Below are positions 44,279 through 55,850 of a DNA stretch of 64,000 bases, piece by piece. The notes below the pieces were generated by a model. The model had not been told where the DNA came from. It saw only the letters and a list, made by a program, of their open reading frames with translations, and made no database searches. The position numbers and the translations under genes are program-made. Numbering within the stretch: the stretch's first letter is position 1; every line of letters begins with the position of its first letter. This DNA comes from Alphaproteobacteria bacterium (GTDB lineage Bacteria > Pseudomonadota > Alphaproteobacteria > Thalassobaculales > Thalassobaculaceae), in contig JABMNR010000149.1 of NCBI GenBank assembly GCA_013203465.1, forward strand, positions 24,945 to 88,944, read 5' to 3'.

Positions 44279-45220
44279 ATGGAGATCGTCCGATCGCTGC
44301 AGGCGGTCGAACCGCGTCACCAGGGTGCCGTGGTGGCGATCGGTAATTTCGACGGCGTGCATCTCGGCCATCGGGCGGTGATTGGCGAAGCGGCGCGCAT
44401 CGCCGGCGATCTCCACGCCAAGCTGGCGGTGCTGACCTTCGAGCCGCATCCCCGATTGTTCTTCCAGCCGACCATCGAGCCGTTCCGGCTGACCACCGCC
44501 ACGGTCCGCGCCACCAAGCTGGAGGAGCTGGGAGTCGATCTGATGTTCGAGCTGCGCTTCGACCGGGCGTTCGCCGAGATCAGCGCCGACGCGTTTATCG
44601 AGGACGTCCTGCACCGGACCATCGGTGCGCGCCACGTGGTGATCGGGTACGACTTCAATTTCGGCCATCGTCGGCGCGGCACGCCGGACATGCTGGTCGA
44701 ACGGGCCGGCCATCTCGGCTTCGGCGCCACCAAGGTGTCGGCCGTGCATGAAAGCGACGGCGCGGTCTATTCTTCCTCGCGCATCCGGCAATGCCTGTCG
44801 GAGGGCGATCCGCGCGGCGCCGCCTCGCTGTTGGGCGCGCCGTGGGAGGTCGAGGGGATCGTCGAGGAAGGGGATCGGCGCGGCCGCACCATCGGTTTTC
44901 CCACCGCCAACCTGCGGCTGGGCCCGCTGGTGTGCCCACGGCTTGGCGTCTATGCGGTGCGGGCGCGACTGGACGAGGGCGAGGGAGCCGGCAGCTGGAT
45001 GACGGGGGTCGCCAACCTCGGCCAGCGACCGACGGTCAACGACCGGGGCATTCTGCTTGAAGTACACATATTCGACCGTGACCTGGATTTGTACGGTCGA
45101 CGCTTGCGTGTGCGGCTGATTGACTTTATCCGACCGGAGCGGAAATTTGATGGCCTCGACGCCTTGACCGCGCAAATCGCCGCCGACGCGGCGCGAGCGC
45201 GCGAACTGCTTGGGAGCTGA
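44279..45220 (+). CDS. ribF: Bifunctional riboflavin kinase/FAD synthetase
   Basis: A 313-residue enzyme making FMN and then FAD. The FAD synthetase domain comes first: VVAIGNFDGVHLGHRAVI, then VIGYDFNFGHRRRGT and YSSSRIRQCL. The riboflavin kinase domain follows: DRRGRTIGFPTANLRL and GVANLGQRPTV. It has a normal length and starts 4 bp after the MaoC gene. It sits 41 bp before ileS, a common ribF-ileS-lspA order in proteobacteria. Confidence 0.97.
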   Translation: MEIVRSLQAVEPRHQGAVVAIGNFDGVHLGHRAVIGEAARIAGDLHAKLAVLTFEPHPRLFFQPTIEPFRLTTATVRATKLEELGVDLMFELRFDRAFAEISADAFIEDVLHRTIGARHVVIGYDFNFGHRRRGTPDMLVERAGHLGFGATKVSAVHESDGAVYSSSRIRQCLSEGDPRGAASLLGAPWEVEGIVEEGDRRGRTIGFPTANLRLGPLVCPRLGVYAVRARLDEGEGAGSWMTGVANLGQRPTVNDRGILLEVHIFDRDLDLYGRRLRVRLIDFIRPERKFDGLDALTAQIAADAARARELLGS

Positions 45221-45261
45221 GCGGAAACGACGCCCCGCCACCGGGCGGATGTCCCGGAAGG

Positions 45262-48090
45262 ATGACGATGACCGATTACAAAGACACGGTGTTCCTGCCG
45301 AAGACCGATTTCCCCATGCGCGCCGGCTTGCCGAAGCGCGAGCCGGAGATTCTGGCGTGGTGGCAAGAGATTGGCTTGGACCGCCGTATCCAAGACGCGC
45401 GCGTCGGCGCCGAGCCGTTCATCCTGCATGACGGCCCGCCCTATGCGAACGGCCATCTGCACATCGGCCACGCGCTCAACAAGATCCTCAAGGACGTGGT
45501 CAACCGCAGCCAGCACATGGCGGGCAAGCGTATCCACTACGTTCCCGGCTGGGACTGTCATGGTCTGCCGATCGAATGGAAGATCGAGGAGGATTACCGG
45601 GCCAAGGGCAAGGACAAGGACGCGGTGCCGGTGGTCGAGTTCCGCCGCGAGTGCCGTGAGTTCGCCGACAAGTGGATCGACACCCAACGCGAGGAATTCA
45701 AGCGTCTCGGCGTGACCGGGGACTGGGAGAACTATTACACCACCATGACCTTCGCCGCCGAGGCGCAGATCGCCCGCGAGATCGGCAAATTCCTGATGGA
45801 CGGCAGCCTGTACAAGGGCGCCAGGCCGGTCATGTGGTCGGTGGTCGAGAAGACCGCGCTGGCCGACGCCGAGATCGAGTATCACGAGCACACCTCGACC
45901 ACGATCCATGTGCGCTTTCCGGTGGTGACGCCGGGACATCCGGCGCTCGCCGGCGCGGCCATCGTGATCTGGACCACCACCCCTTGGACCATGCCGGGCA
46001 ACCGCGCGGTGGCCTATGGCGACGACATTGACTACGCGGTCGTCGAGGTGGCGGCGGTGGCCGAGAACAGCCTCGCCAAGGTCGGCGAGAAGCTGGTCTG
46101 CGCGGTCTCGCTGCTGGAGGATTTCAAGGTTCAAGCCAAGATCGAGGAAACGGTCGAGATCGCCCGGCTCAAGGGGTCGGACATCGCCGGGACGATCTGT
46201 GCCCATCCGCTGCGTGGCCACGGCTACGACTACGATGTGCCGGCGCTGTCGGCCGAGTTCGCCACCGATGACCAGGGCACGGGCTTCGTGCATATCGCCC
46301 CGGGCCATGGCGCCGACGACTTCGTGCTGGGTCGGGTTAACGGGCTGGACGTACCGCAGACCGTTGCCGACGACGGCGTGTTCTACGACCACGTGCCGCT
46401 GTTCGCCGGTATGAGCGTGCTCGACGACAACATGCGGATCGCCGCGATCATCCGCGATCACGGTGGCTTGGTGGCACGCGGCAAGCTGAAGCACTCCTAT
46501 CCGCACTCCTGGCGCTCGAAGGCGCCGTTGATCTTCCGCAACACCGCCCAGTGGTTCATCTCGATGGAGAAAACCGAACTGCGGGCCAAGGCGTTGGCGG
46601 CGATCGATGACACCCGGTTCGTCCCCGGCGCCGGCAAGACCCGTTTGCGTGGGATGATCGAAAGCAAACCGGACTGGTGCATCAGCCGACAGCGCGCTTG
46701 GGGTGTGCCGATCCCGGTGTTCGTCGACAAGAAGACCGGTGAGCCGCTGCGCGATCAGGCGGTGATCGACCGGGTGGCCACCGCGTTCGAGGCCGAGGGA
46801 GCGGATGCCTGGTTCGCCAGCGACCCAGCGCGGTTCCTCGGCGACGATTACAACGCCGCCGATTACGAGCAGGTCACCGACATCGCCGATGTGTGGTTCG
46901 ACAGCGGCTCGACCCACACCTTCGTGCTGGAGAACAACCCGGAGCTGACTTGGCCGGCCGCGCTCTACCTCGAAGGGTCGGACCAGCATCGCGGTTGGTT
47001 CAATTCCTCGCTGCTGGTCGGCTGCGGTACCCGCGGGCGGGCGCCGTTCGAGGCGGTGCTGACCCATGGCTTCGTGCTCGACCAGGACGGTCGCAAGATG
47101 TCGAAATCGCTCGGCAACGTCACGGCGCCGCAGAAAATCATGGATCAGTTCGGCGCCGACATCCTGCGGCTTTGGGTGGTCAGCTCCGACTTCTCCGAGG
47201 ATTTGCGGATCGGCCCGGACATCATCAAGCACCAGGTCGACCACTACCGCCGCCTGCGCAACACGTTGCGCTATGTTCTTGGTGCGTTGGACGGTTGGTC
47301 GGAGAGCGAGCGTCTGCCGGTCGAGCGGATGCCGGAGTTGGACCGCTGGGTGCTGCACCGTCTGGCCGAACTCGACGCGGTGGTGCGGCGCGGCACCGAC
47401 GATTTCGATTTCCACTCGATCTTTACCCAGCTGCACCAGTTCTGCGCCATCGATCTCTCGGCGCTCTACTTCGACGTGCGCAAGGATCGGCTCTATTGCG
47501 ACCGGCCCGATTGCGACGAACGACGCGCCGTCCGCACAGTGATGGCGCATCTGTTCGAATGTCTGACCGCGTGGCTTGCCCCGATCCTATGTTTCACGGC
47601 GGAGGAGGCGTGGCGGGCGCGGCACGACGGCGCGGCGGATTCCATCCACTTACGAGAATACCCCACGGTGCCGGCATCTTGGCGCGACGAGGCCTTGGCG
47701 GCGAAATGGACGACCATCCGCGCGGTCCGGCGGGTGGTCACCGGCGCGCTGGAGCTGGAGCGGGCGGAAAAACGCATCGGCGCGTCGTTGCAGGCGGCGC
47801 CGATGGTCCACGTTACGGCCGAACAGATGGCGGCGTTCGACGGCCTGGACCCGGCCGAGATCTTCATCACCTCCGGCGCGACACTCACCGCCGAGCGAGC
47901 CCCCGATGGCGCCTATACCCTGGACGAGGTGCCGGGGGTGGGGGTGGCACCAACATTGGCCGACGGTGGCAAATGCGAACGCTGCTGGAGGATTTTGCCC
48001 GAGGTCGACGCCGCCAAAGGAAAGACCGGTGAGCCGATCTGCGGCCGTTGCGAGGACGCTATCGCCTCGACCGTTCGCGCCGCCGAGTGA
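45262..48090 (+). CDS. ileS: Isoleucyl-tRNA synthetase
   Basis: A 942-residue class I synthetase charging tRNA-Ile. The HIGH motif is in [11 protein letters not shown] and [12 protein letters not shown] is in the catalytic domain. The editing (CP1) domain includes [22 protein letters not shown] is the second catalytic motif. A C-terminal Cys cluster ([12 protein letters not shown] and ICGRCEDA) binds zinc. ATG 45262 is the start used, with ATG 45268 two codons further in. The stop overlaps the GTG of lspA, coupling the two. Confidence 0.98.
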   Translation: MTMTDYKDTVFLPKTDFPMRAGLPKREPEILAWWQEIGLDRRIQDARVGAEPFILHDGPPYANGHLHIGHALNKILKDVVNRSQHMAGKRIHYVPGWDCHGLPIEWKIEEDYRAKGKDKDAVPVVEFRRECREFADKWIDTQREEFKRLGVTGDWENYYTTMTFAAEAQIAREIGKFLMDGSLYKGARPVMWSVVEKTALADAEIEYHEHTSTTIHVRFPVVTPGHPALAGAAIVIWTTTPWTMPGNRAVAYGDDIDYAVVEVAAVAENSLAKVGEKLVCAVSLLEDFKVQAKIEETVEIARLKGSDIAGTICAHPLRGHGYDYDVPALSAEFATDDQGTGFVHIAPGHGADDFVLGRVNGLDVPQTVADDGVFYDHVPLFAGMSVLDDNMRIAAIIRDHGGLVARGKLKHSYPHSWRSKAPLIFRNTAQWFISMEKTELRAKALAAIDDTRFVPGAGKTRLRGMIESKPDWCISRQRAWGVPIPVFVDKKTGEPLRDQAVIDRVATAFEAEGADAWFASDPARFLGDDYNAADYEQVTDIADVWFDSGSTHTFVLENNPELTWPAALYLEGSDQHRGWFNSSLLVGCGTRGRAPFEAVLTHGFVLDQDGRKMSKSLGNVTAPQKIMDQFGADILRLWVVSSDFSEDLRIGPDIIKHQVDHYRRLRNTLRYVLGALDGWSESERLPVERMPELDRWVLHRLAELDAVVRRGTDDFDFHSIFTQLHQFCAIDLSALYFDVRKDRLYCDRPDCDERRAVRTVMAHLFECLTAWLAPILCFTAEEAWRARHDGAADSIHLREYPTVPASWRDEALAAKWTTIRAVRRVVTGALELERAEKRIGASLQAAPMVHVTAEQMAAFDGLDPAEIFITSGATLTAERAPDGAYTLDEVPGVGVAPTLADGGKCERCWRILPEVDAAKGKTGEPICGRCEDAIASTVRAAE

Positions 48091-48635
48091 CCGTGCCAAC
48101 CGTGCAGGAGTCATCGCGGACGACGCTCACGCGCGGGCTGCTGCTGGCGGCGATTGTCGTGGCGGCCGATCAGGCGGCCAAGCTTTGGGCGCTGGAGGCC
48201 GTGTTCGACCCGCCCCGGCGGATCGAGGTGCTGTCGGTTCTGAACATCACGCCGGTTTGGAACCGGGGGGTCAGCTTTGGGTTGTTGGCAAGCGACAGCC
48301 CATGGACGCCGTGGTTGCTCTCGGGCTTCGCGCTGGTGGTGACCGCGGTTCTGGTGGTGTGGCTCGCGCGCGCGAGCGGCCTGGGGTTGATCTACGGATT
48401 GGGTGCTGTCATCGGCGGGGCGATCGGTAATGTGGTCGACCGCATCCGTTTCGGTGCCGTGGTCGACTTTATCGACGCCCATTGGGGCGATCTGCACTGG
48501 CCGGCCTTCAACATCGCCGACGCAGCGATTACTTTAGGGGTTGGGCTGTTGTTGCTCGACGCGATCGGCGTAGGGTCAAGCTCTCAGACCGGCGCGCGGG
48601 AGACCGAGGGAGGAAAGACCGACGATGACGAGTGA
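48087..48635 (+). CDS. lspA: Lipoprotein signal peptidase (SPase II)
   Basis: A 182-residue inner-membrane aspartyl protease with four membrane helices that removes the signal peptide of lipoproteins. The catalytic Asp are in [15 protein letters not shown] and [19 protein letters not shown] is the conserved external loop. The GTG at 48087 overlaps the ileS stop by 4 bp. Its 3' end overlaps the lipoprotein gene by 11 bp, a fitting arrangement as that gene's product is a likely substrate. Confidence 0.95.
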   Translation: MTVPTVQESSRTTLTRGLLLAAIVVAADQAAKLWALEAVFDPPRRIEVLSVLNITPVWNRGVSFGLLASDSPWTPWLLSGFALVVTAVLVVWLARASGLGLIYGLGAVIGGAIGNVVDRIRFGAVVDFIDAHWGDLHWPAFNIADAAITLGVGLLLLDAIGVGSSSQTGARETEGGKTDDDE

Positions 48636-49242
48636 ACGGAAACTCGCGGGAGTGCCGGCGGGGCTCGTGCTAATCGGGATCGCGCTTCTGCTTGGCGGAT
48701 GCAGCCAGTTTCGATCGGCGCTTGGTTATGAAAAGGAATCACCGGACGAGTTCCAGGTCGTGGCCCGCGCGCCGCTGGCCCTACCGCCGAATTACGACCT
48801 TCGGCCACCGGTTCCGGGGGCCGTGCGTCCGCAGGAGCAATCGACGAGTGAACAGGCGGCGGCTCGAATTCTTGGCCGACCGGTGCCGAGCACCGCGTCA
48901 AGCTCCACGACGGGTCCGGCGGTCGCCGCGGCGGCAGTGGCGGCGGTTACCGTGAACTCGGCCGGCGAGGCGCGGTTGCGCCAGCAGCTCGGCGTGGATA
49001 AGGCGGATCCGAACATCCGGCAGATCGTCAACGCCGAGACCGCCACCTTCGTCTATGGTGAGCAGTATCCGATCGATAAACTGCTGTTCTGGCGTGACGA
49101 TCCCGAGCGGGGCGTGTTGTTGAACGCGACCGAGGAGCAGCGGCGCCTGCGCGAGAATTCCGCACTGGGCAAGCCGGTGACCGAGGGTGAGAGCCCGACG
49201 ATTGAGCGCAAGCGCGGCAGCATCTTCCAAGGACTGTTCTGA
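48625..49242 (+). CDS. DUF3035 lipoprotein
   Basis: A 205-residue lipoprotein with lipobox ending LLLGGCSQF, Cys at about residue 26. It is a member of DUF3035, whose alphaproteobacterial members some databases label as a BAM-complex subunit (BamF). The core reads [24 protein letters not shown], a motif common to this family. It is probably anchored in the outer membrane. It overlaps lspA by 11 bp and precedes two M16 peptidases that are also exported. The BAM role is not established from sequence. Confidence 0.87.
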   Translation: MTSERKLAGVPAGLVLIGIALLLGGCSQFRSALGYEKESPDEFQVVARAPLALPPNYDLRPPVPGAVRPQEQSTSEQAAARILGRPVPSTASSSTTGPAVAAAAVAAVTVNSAGEARLRQQLGVDKADPNIRQIVNAETATFVYGEQYPIDKLLFWRDDPERGVLLNATEEQRRLRENSALGKPVTEGESPTIERKRGSIFQGLF

Positions 49243-49334
49243 GCCGCGCGAAGGTCGTTGTTGGCGCTGTGTTGCCTCGCTCGTGCCGTGATTTGAGTTC
49301 AATGTTGACCGCTGATCCCAGCAGGAGGCGATCC

Positions 49335-50699
49335 GTGTCCCGCTTGCCACGTCCAATGAGTACCCTGTCGTCCGCCCTCGTCATCCTCGTCTTGTTCGGG
49401 ATGGCGGTGAGCGGCGCGCGGGCCGCGATCTTCGAGCCCGTCAGCTTCACACTCGACAACGGCCTTCAGGTGGTGGTGATTGAAAATCACCGGGTGCCGG
49501 TGGTCAGCCACATGCTCTGGTACAAGGTCGGCGCCGCCGACGATCCGATCGGCAAGTCCGGGATCGCGCACTTCCTCGAACACCTGATGTTCAAGGGTAC
49601 GACGACGCGGGCGGCCGGCGAGTTCTCGGCCATCATCAACCGCGTCGGCGGCCAGGAGAACGCCTTCACCAGCTACGACTACACCGGCTACTATCAGAAC
49701 GTCGCGCGCGAGCACCTCGGCCGGATGATGGCGTTGGAGGCCGACCGGATGGCCAATCTGTCCATCGTGGCCAAGGATGTGGACGCCGAGCGCGACGTGG
49801 TCTTGGAGGAGCGCCGCTCGCGGGTCGACAACGACCCTAGCTCGCAGCTGTCCGAGCAAGTAGAAGCCGCGACCTATCTCGCCTATCCCTACCGTATTCC
49901 GGTGATTGGCTGGGAGACTGAAATCCGTGGTCTGACGCATGCGGACGCGCTTGCCTTCTATGCGACGTGGTACGCGCCGAACAACGCCGTCCTGGTGGTT
50001 GCCGGGGATGTCACGGCCGAGGAGGTGCGCCGCTTGGCGGAAGACACTTACGGCTTGATCCCGGCGCGCCCGGTGCCCGATCGGGCCGCCTTGCGTGGCG
50101 GCGAGCCGCCGCATCGTGCCGCTCGACGTATCGAGATGACCAGCCCGCGTGCCGGCCAGCCGAGCTGGTCGCGGCGCTGGCTTGCCCCGGGGCGCAACTG
50201 GGGTGACGCGACGCATGCCGAGCCCATGGAGGTTTTGGCGGAGATTCTGGGCGGCGGGGCCACCAGCCGGCTCTATCGCCACCTGGTCGTCGAGAAGGGT
50301 TTGGCGGTGTCGGCGGGTGCTTGGTATTCGCCGAGCGGTCTCGGTCCGCAAACCTTTGGCGTCTATGCCAGTCCTCGCCCTGGTGTCGAGATCGCGACGC
50401 TGGAAGCGGCAATCGAGGCCGAAGTCCGAGCAATCCTGCATGATGGCGTGACCGAGGAGGAAGTAGCCTCCGCCGTGATCCGGTTACGGCGCGGAGCTAT
50501 TTTCGCCCGGGACGATTCCCTGGCGCCGGCCCGGATGTTCGGCGGGGCGCTCGCCGCCGGCGGGTCGATCGAGGATGTGGAGGAGTGGCCCGATCGCATC
50601 GCCACCGTGACCGCCGATCGGGTGGCGGCGGCGGCGGCCGTCGTGTTCGTCCCCGCGCACACCACAACCGGGGTGCTGATCCCCGAGCCGTCAAGCTGA
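49335..50699 (+). CDS. M16-family zinc metallopeptidase (catalytic)
   Basis: A 454-residue exported insulinase-like peptidase. A signal peptide ending SGARA precedes the domain. The inverted zinc motif is in GIAHFLEHLMFKG (HxxEH), with the distal Glu in a following helix, and GGQENAFTSYDYTGYY is family typical. GTG 49335 is chosen because an AGGAGG ribosome-binding site lies at 49323-49328; ATG 49356 is an alternative. It pairs with the next gene, which lacks the zinc site, to form an active heterodimer. Confidence 0.93.
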   Translation: MSRLPRPMSTLSSALVILVLFGMAVSGARAAIFEPVSFTLDNGLQVVVIENHRVPVVSHMLWYKVGAADDPIGKSGIAHFLEHLMFKGTTTRAAGEFSAIINRVGGQENAFTSYDYTGYYQNVAREHLGRMMALEADRMANLSIVAKDVDAERDVVLEERRSRVDNDPSSQLSEQVEAATYLAYPYRIPVIGWETEIRGLTHADALAFYATWYAPNNAVLVVAGDVTAEEVRRLAEDTYGLIPARPVPDRAALRGGEPPHRAARRIEMTSPRAGQPSWSRRWLAPGRNWGDATHAEPMEVLAEILGGGATSRLYRHLVVEKGLAVSAGAWYSPSGLGPQTFGVYASPRPGVEIATLEAAIEAEVRAILHDGVTEEEVASAVIRLRRGAIFARDDSLAPARMFGGALAAGGSIEDVEEWPDRIATVTADRVAAAAAVVFVPAHTTTGVLIPEPSS

Positions 50700-50709
50700 G
50701 GAGGACCGC

Positions 50710-52074
50710 ATGAGCCGTCTGGCACCCCGTGTTCTCTCGCTGCTGCTGTTGCTGGGCCTCTGGCTTGCGGCGCCGGCGGCGCGGGCATTGGACATCCAAC
50801 AGGTTACCAGCCCCGGCGGCATTCGCGCCTGGCTGGTCGAGGATCACACGAACCCGATCCTGACCCTGCGGTTTTCCTTCCGGGGCGGGGAATCAGCCGA
50901 TCCGATTGGCAAGGAGGGGCGCGCCCGTCTGGTCGCGGGGCTGCTCGACGAAGGGGCGGGTGAGCTTGATTCGACCGCGTTTCAGAAAACCCTGACGGAC
51001 CAGTCGATCACCCTGCGCTTCAATTCCCGCATCGACCGGTTTTCCGGCCAGATGGTCACGTTGACCGAAACCCGGGAGGAGGCGCTGCGCCTGCTGCGCT
51101 TGGCGTTGACCGAACCACGCTTCGATGCCGAACCGGTTGAACGTATTCGCGCCCAGATCCTGGCGTCGTTGCGCCGGGATTTGACCCAGCCCCGCACCAA
51201 GGCATCGCGGGCATGGTGGGCGGCGAACTTCCCTGACCATCCCTATGGCCGATCCGGTGACGGCACGCTCGCGAGCGTGGCGGCGGTGACGGTCGAGGAC
51301 CTGCGCGCGTTCGTCGTCGGCGGATTGACGCGGGACGGGCTGGTGGTGTCGGCCGTTGGCGACATCGACGCCGACACCTTGGGCCGGGCGCTGGACCGAA
51401 CCTTTGGCGCCCTGCCGGCGGTCGGGTCACTGGAAATGACGGCCGATGTCGCCCCGGCGCTGGCGGGCGAGACTCTGGTGATCGAAGCGGAGGTGCCGCA
51501 ATCGGTCGTGGTGTTTGGTCATGGCGGCATCGACCGGGCCGATCCCGACTGGTACGCCGCCAGCCTCTTGAACGAGGTCATGGCCGGGGGTTTCGGCTCA
51601 CGCCTGACCACCGAGATTCGCGAGAAACGAGGGTTGGTCTACGGCGTCTACGCCTATCTCCTGCCGCTCGATCATGCGCCGCTGACCATGGGAGGGCTGG
51701 CGACGGAGAACGCCCGGGTCGGTCTGTCGGTCGATCTGGTGCGCCAGGAATGGCGGCGCATGGCCGAGGAGGGACCGACGGCCGACGAGCTGGCGGACGC
51801 GCGCACCTTTCTGCTGGGGTCTTTCCCGCTGCAACTTACCGGTTCGGGCGGGGTGGCGAACGTTCTCATGGCGTTGCAGGAGAATGATCTGCCGGCGAGC
51901 TATCTGGAGCAACGCCGAGCGCTGTACGAGGCGATAACGCTGGACGATGCCAAACGGGTGGCCAAGCGGCTATACCGTGCGGATGCGTTGTCGATCGTGG
52001 TGGTGGGTCAGCCAGAGGGTGTGGTTGCCACGCGCCCGACACCGGCGCTCGACGGCATCGCCCAAGGCGGATGA
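50710..52074 (+). CDS. M16-family peptidase homologue, non-catalytic partner
   Basis: A 454-residue exported protein with a signal peptide ending AARA. The position of HxxEH is occupied by RARLVAGLLDEGAG, so there is no zinc site. The second-domain motif REKRGLVYGVYAYL, supplying Arg/Tyr to the partner's active site, is intact. This matches the known two-subunit M16B arrangement. It starts 10 bp after the catalytic gene. Confidence 0.92.
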   Translation: MSRLAPRVLSLLLLLGLWLAAPAARALDIQQVTSPGGIRAWLVEDHTNPILTLRFSFRGGESADPIGKEGRARLVAGLLDEGAGELDSTAFQKTLTDQSITLRFNSRIDRFSGQMVTLTETREEALRLLRLALTEPRFDAEPVERIRAQILASLRRDLTQPRTKASRAWWAANFPDHPYGRSGDGTLASVAAVTVEDLRAFVVGGLTRDGLVVSAVGDIDADTLGRALDRTFGALPAVGSLEMTADVAPALAGETLVIEAEVPQSVVVFGHGGIDRADPDWYAASLLNEVMAGGFGSRLTTEIREKRGLVYGVYAYLLPLDHAPLTMGGLATENARVGLSVDLVRQEWRRMAEEGPTADELADARTFLLGSFPLQLTGSGGVANVLMALQENDLPASYLEQRRALYEAITLDDAKRVAKRLYRADALSIVVVGQPEGVVATRPTPALDGIAQGG

Positions 52075-52120
52075 CGACCTCCTACAACATCGGCTAATGT
52101 CTCGGCCAGGGAGACACCGT

Positions 52121-53431
52121 ATGTTGAACGAACTACCGATCACCCAGGACGTCTCCGCGTGCGTTGGCGGCGCGCACGGCTTGGATCGGGTCGCCTATGA
52201 CCGGTTGTTGGGCGCGGCGGCGGCGGCGTTGGCCGGTCTGGCGGCCGATCGGCGGGGTGGTGTACCGTTATTGGCGCTGCCGGCCCGGCGCGACGACATG
52301 ATGGCCTGGGCGCCGATCGTTGAACGCTACCGCCGGCTGTACGACCAAGTGGTGGTCCTCGGCACGGGCGGGTCATCCCTGGGTGGAGCCACGCTGTGCC
52401 GGTTGGTCGATTCAACGTTCGGTCGATCGAACGGCTCTCCTCGGGTTCGCTTCCTCGACAATGTCGATCCCTGGACCTTCGATGCGTTGTTCGCCGAGGT
52501 TGATATCGCGCGGGTCGGCTTCATCACGATCTCGAAATCCGGCGGCACGGCCGAGACCGTGATGCAGACCTTGGTGGTAATCGATAAGCTGGTTGAGCGT
52601 CTGGGGCGCGAGAACCTGAGCACGCGACTGACCGTGATCGCCGAGGTCGCCGATAGCCCGTTGCGGGCGATCGCGGCCGAGTTCGGGCTGTTCTGTCTGG
52701 ATCACGACCCCAATATTGATGGCCGGTATTCCGCGTTGTCGGTAACCGGCCTGCTGCCGGCCGAGATCGCCGGGGTTGACGTTGAAGCGGTGCGACGAGG
52801 GGCCGCCGCGGTGTTGGATACGACCCTCGCCGCCGGCAATCCGGCCGAAGCGCCACCGGCGGTTGGCGCGGCGGTCAATGTCGGCTTGGCGCAAACGCGG
52901 GGGGTGAGCCAGGCGGTGCTGATGCCTTATCTCGATCGGCTGGACCGGTTCGCCTTCTGGTACCGTCAGCTTTGGGCCGAAAGCCTGGGCAAGGGCGGGC
53001 ACGGCACCACGCCGATCAATGCGCTGGGCACGGTCGACCAGCACAGCCAGTTGCAGCTCTACCTCGACGGCCCAGGCGACAAACTGTTCACCTTGATCCT
53101 CAGCAACCCGACCGGCCGTGGCCCGCTCGCCCGACCGGCGGTGGCGGGCAAGGCGGCGGCCGGGCTGGACTATCTGATGGACCGCGCCATGGGCGATCTG
53201 TTGGCCGCGTCGCAAAGGGCGACGGCGGATACCCTCGTCGCGCGGGGGCGCCCGGTGCGCCGGATCACCTTCGAGACACTGAACGAGGAGGTTATGGGCG
53301 CGCTGATGATGCATTTCATCCTGGAAACCATTATCGCGGCCCGTCTTCTCGGCGTGAATCCGTTTGGCCAACCAGCGGTCGAGGACGGTAAGATCTTGGC
53401 TCGGCGGTATCTGCGTGAGGCGGGCCGATGA
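52121..53431 (+). CDS. pgi: Glucose-6-phosphate isomerase (short form)
   Basis: A 436-residue enzyme interconverting glucose-6-P and fructose-6-[14 protein letters not shown] and [14 protein letters not shown] bind the phosphate. [29 protein letters not shown] gives the catalytic Glu/His region when read in parts: GKGGHGTTP and VDQHSQLQ. It is about 110 residues shorter than E. coli Pgi, as in other Rhodospirillales-like bacteria. ATG 52121 follows GGGAG. The stop overlaps the mutL start by 4 bp. Confidence 0.93.
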   Translation: MLNELPITQDVSACVGGAHGLDRVAYDRLLGAAAAALAGLAADRRGGVPLLALPARRDDMMAWAPIVERYRRLYDQVVVLGTGGSSLGGATLCRLVDSTFGRSNGSPRVRFLDNVDPWTFDALFAEVDIARVGFITISKSGGTAETVMQTLVVIDKLVERLGRENLSTRLTVIAEVADSPLRAIAAEFGLFCLDHDPNIDGRYSALSVTGLLPAEIAGVDVEAVRRGAAAVLDTTLAAGNPAEAPPAVGAAVNVGLAQTRGVSQAVLMPYLDRLDRFAFWYRQLWAESLGKGGHGTTPINALGTVDQHSQLQLYLDGPGDKLFTLILSNPTGRGPLARPAVAGKAAAGLDYLMDRAMGDLLAASQRATADTLVARGRPVRRITFETLNEEVMGALMMHFILETIIAARLLGVNPFGQPAVEDGKILARRYLREAGR

Positions 53432-55287
53432 CGGGTGCCGTGGGCGTGATCCGGCGGCTGCCGGAAACCTTGGTCAACCGGATCGCCGCCGGTGAGGTGG
53501 TCGAGCGGCCGGCCAGCGCGCTCAAGGAGTTGGTGGAGAACGCGCTCGATGCCGGCGCCCGACGGGTCGACGTGGTGCTGCGCGACGGTGGGCGCACGCT
53601 GATCCAGGTAACGGACGACGGCCATGGCATGACGCCGGACGGCATTGCCCTGGCGATCGAGCGGCACGCCACCTCCAAGCTGCCGGACGATGATCTGACC
53701 CACATCACCACCTTGGGTTTTCGCGGTGAGGCGTTGCCGTCGATCGGCGCCGTCAGCCGGCTGATGATCACCAGCCGCACCGCCGACGCCGAGACGGCGT
53801 GGCGCATCCGAGTCGAGGGTGGACGGATCGACGGGCCGGAGCCGGCGGCTCTCGGCGGCGGTACTCGGATCGAGGTGCGTGATCTGTTCTACGCCACCCC
53901 GGCCCGGCTCAAGTTCCTCAAGGCGCCACGCACCGAACAGGGTCACGCGGTGGAGATCGTTCAACGGCTGGCCATGGCGCATCCCGAGGTCGGGTTCTCG
54001 GTCACCGACGGCAGCCGCACCCTGCTGGACCTTGCCGGTGGCCGGGGCGATCTGCTACGCGCCCGACTTGGCCGCCTCGGCGCCATCCTGGGCCGGGAGT
54101 TCGAGGACAACGCCCTGGCGATCGACGCCGAGCGGGTGGGCTACCGGCTGAGCGGCTTCGCCGGCCTGCCGACTTTGCACCGTCGAACCAACGCCCAGCA
54201 GTTCCTGTTCGTGAACGACCGGCCGGTGCGGGACCGTCTGCTGCTGGGGGCGGTGCGCGGCGCCTACATGGATTTCGTCGCCTCCGACCGGCACCCGCTG
54301 GTGGCGTTGTTCCTGGAGTTGCCGGGCGAGGAGGTTGACGTCAACGTGCATCCCGCCAAGACCGAGGTGCGGTTCCGTGACCCCGGGCTGGTGCGTGGGT
54401 TGATCGTCGGCGCCCTGAAGCACGCGCTGGCCGAAGCCGGTCACCGGGCTTCGACCTCGGTCGGTACCGCGACCCTCGGCGCGTTCCGGCCGGAAGGAAC
54501 ATCGTCGGTGCTGCCTCGTGGCGGCGGCGGTTGGTCGAGCTGGCCGGGACAGCATGCGACGTATCCCACACCCGGCCTCGCCGAGGCGCAGGCGGCCTGG
54601 CAAGCGCCGGGCGGGGCGGCTGGATCGACCGCCTACGCCCTGGATTTCCAGGCCGCGCCAAACGCCCGAGTCGAGGCGGACCCAAGTGCCGCGGGCAATC
54701 ACGAGGCGCACCCCTTGGGAGCCGCGCGGGCGCAGCTGCACGCCAACTACATCGTCGCGCAGACCGCCGATGGCATGGTGATCGTCGACCAGCACGCCGC
54801 CCACGAACGCCTGGTCTACGAGCGGATGAAGGCGGCGTTGGCCGAGGGCGATATCCCGAGCCAAGCGCTGCTGTTGCCGGAGGTGGTGGAGTTGGATGAG
54901 GCCTCGGTCGATCGCCTGATCAAGCGTGCCGATGAATTCGGCAAGCTCGGTTTGGTTATCGAGGGGTTCGGGCCGGGGGCGGTGGTGGTGCGGGCGGTGC
55001 CGGCCCTGCTGGGCCAGACCGACGTGGCGGGGCTGATCCGCGATCTGGCCGAGGATTTGGCGGAAACCGACGAGGCACTGGCCCTGGAAGACCGCCTGGC
55101 CGATGTCTGCGGCACCATGGCGTGCCATGGCTCGGTCCGGTCCGGCCGGCGGTTGAACGCCGAGGAGATGAACGCCCTGCTGCGCCAGATGGAGGTCACC
55201 CCCCATTCCGGGCAGTGCAACCATGGCCGGCCGACCTATGTGGAGTTGAAGCTGGCCGATATCGAGAAGCTGTTCGGGCGACGGTGA
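53428..55287 (+). CDS. mutL: DNA mismatch repair protein MutL
   Basis: A 619-residue mismatch-repair ATPase and nuclease. The GHKL ATP site is in [19 protein letters not shown] and [12 protein letters not shown]. After a Pro/Gly/Ala-rich linker (about 345-435), the C-terminal domain carries an endonuclease motif [12 protein letters not shown], with ACHGSVR and CNHGRPT towards the end. This implies a nicking MutL and no need for MutH. It overlaps pgi by 4 bp. Confidence 0.96.
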   Translation: MTGAVGVIRRLPETLVNRIAAGEVVERPASALKELVENALDAGARRVDVVLRDGGRTLIQVTDDGHGMTPDGIALAIERHATSKLPDDDLTHITTLGFRGEALPSIGAVSRLMITSRTADAETAWRIRVEGGRIDGPEPAALGGGTRIEVRDLFYATPARLKFLKAPRTEQGHAVEIVQRLAMAHPEVGFSVTDGSRTLLDLAGGRGDLLRARLGRLGAILGREFEDNALAIDAERVGYRLSGFAGLPTLHRRTNAQQFLFVNDRPVRDRLLLGAVRGAYMDFVASDRHPLVALFLELPGEEVDVNVHPAKTEVRFRDPGLVRGLIVGALKHALAEAGHRASTSVGTATLGAFRPEGTSSVLPRGGGGWSSWPGQHATYPTPGLAEAQAAWQAPGGAAGSTAYALDFQAAPNARVEADPSAAGNHEAHPLGAARAQLHANYIVAQTADGMVIVDQHAAHERLVYERMKAALAEGDIPSQALLLPEVVELDEASVDRLIKRADEFGKLGLVIEGFGPGAVVVRAVPALLGQTDVAGLIRDLAEDLAETDEALALEDRLADVCGTMACHGSVRSGRRLNAEEMNALLRQMEVTPHSGQCNHGRPTYVELKLADIEKLFGRR

Positions 55288-55295
55288 GCGACGGA

Positions 55296-55850
55296 TCATC
55301 CGTGCCGCAACAGCACCAGCCGCGCGGCACCATATCGGCGGTCGTCCAGAACCTGGTACCCATCCGGCGGCTCCAGCGGCTCGGATCTCGCGACCTCGAT
55401 CGCGATAATCGTGTCGGCGTCGATCCAGCCGCCGCGCTCGACCGCCTGCAACGCCGGCGACCACAGACCGGAGCCATAGGGCGGGTCCATCAGCACGAGG
55501 CCGGCCGGACTCACGGCACGTTCGTTGAAACTTACGGCGTCGGCGTCACGCACCATCGCGTGTCCGCCCGCCCGCAGTTTGGCGATGTTCGCGCGGATGG
55601 CGGCGACCGCGCGGCGATCGTTCTCGACCAGAACCACGTGTTCGGCGCCGCGCGACAGCGCCTCCAAGCCCAGCGCACCGGTGCCGGCGAACAGATCGAG
55701 CACCAAATGGCCGCGCAGTACCTCGCCGAAACGGCCCGAGGTCAGCATCGAGAACAACGCCTCGCGCGCGCGGTCCGAGGTCGGCCGCACATCCAACCCC
55801 TCCGGCGCGACGAGCCTAGCGCCCCGGTGTTTTCCGGCGACGATCCGCAC
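55296..55850 (-). CDS. rsmD: 16S rRNA (guanine(966)-N(2))-methyltransferase
   Basis: A 184-residue methyltransferase modifying 16S rRNA in the small subunit. It begins MRIVAGKHRGARL, then RPTSDRAREALF, LVLDLFAGTGALGLEA (motif I) and GLVLMDPPYGSG (the catalytic DPPY). It overlaps the 3' end of the upstream pseudouridine synthase gene by 35 bp on the same strand, so translation is coupled. Confidence 0.95.
   Translation of the reverse strand: MRIVAGKHRGARLVAPEGLDVRPTSDRAREALFSMLTSGRFGEVLRGHLVLDLFAGTGALGLEALSRGAEHVVLVENDRRAVAAIRANIAKLRAGGHAMVRDADAVSFNERAVSPAGLVLMDPPYGSGLWSPALQAVERGGWIDADTIIAIEVARSEPLEPPDGYQVLDDRRYGAARLVLLRHG

Noticed and set aside
44950..47550. Very long open frame (866 codons) on the minus strand opposite ribF/ileS
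   Set aside because: It lies antisense to two unmistakable housekeeping genes, and its product is a His/Arg/Asp-rich composition typical of the reverse frame of GC-rich coding DNA, with no recognisable domain.
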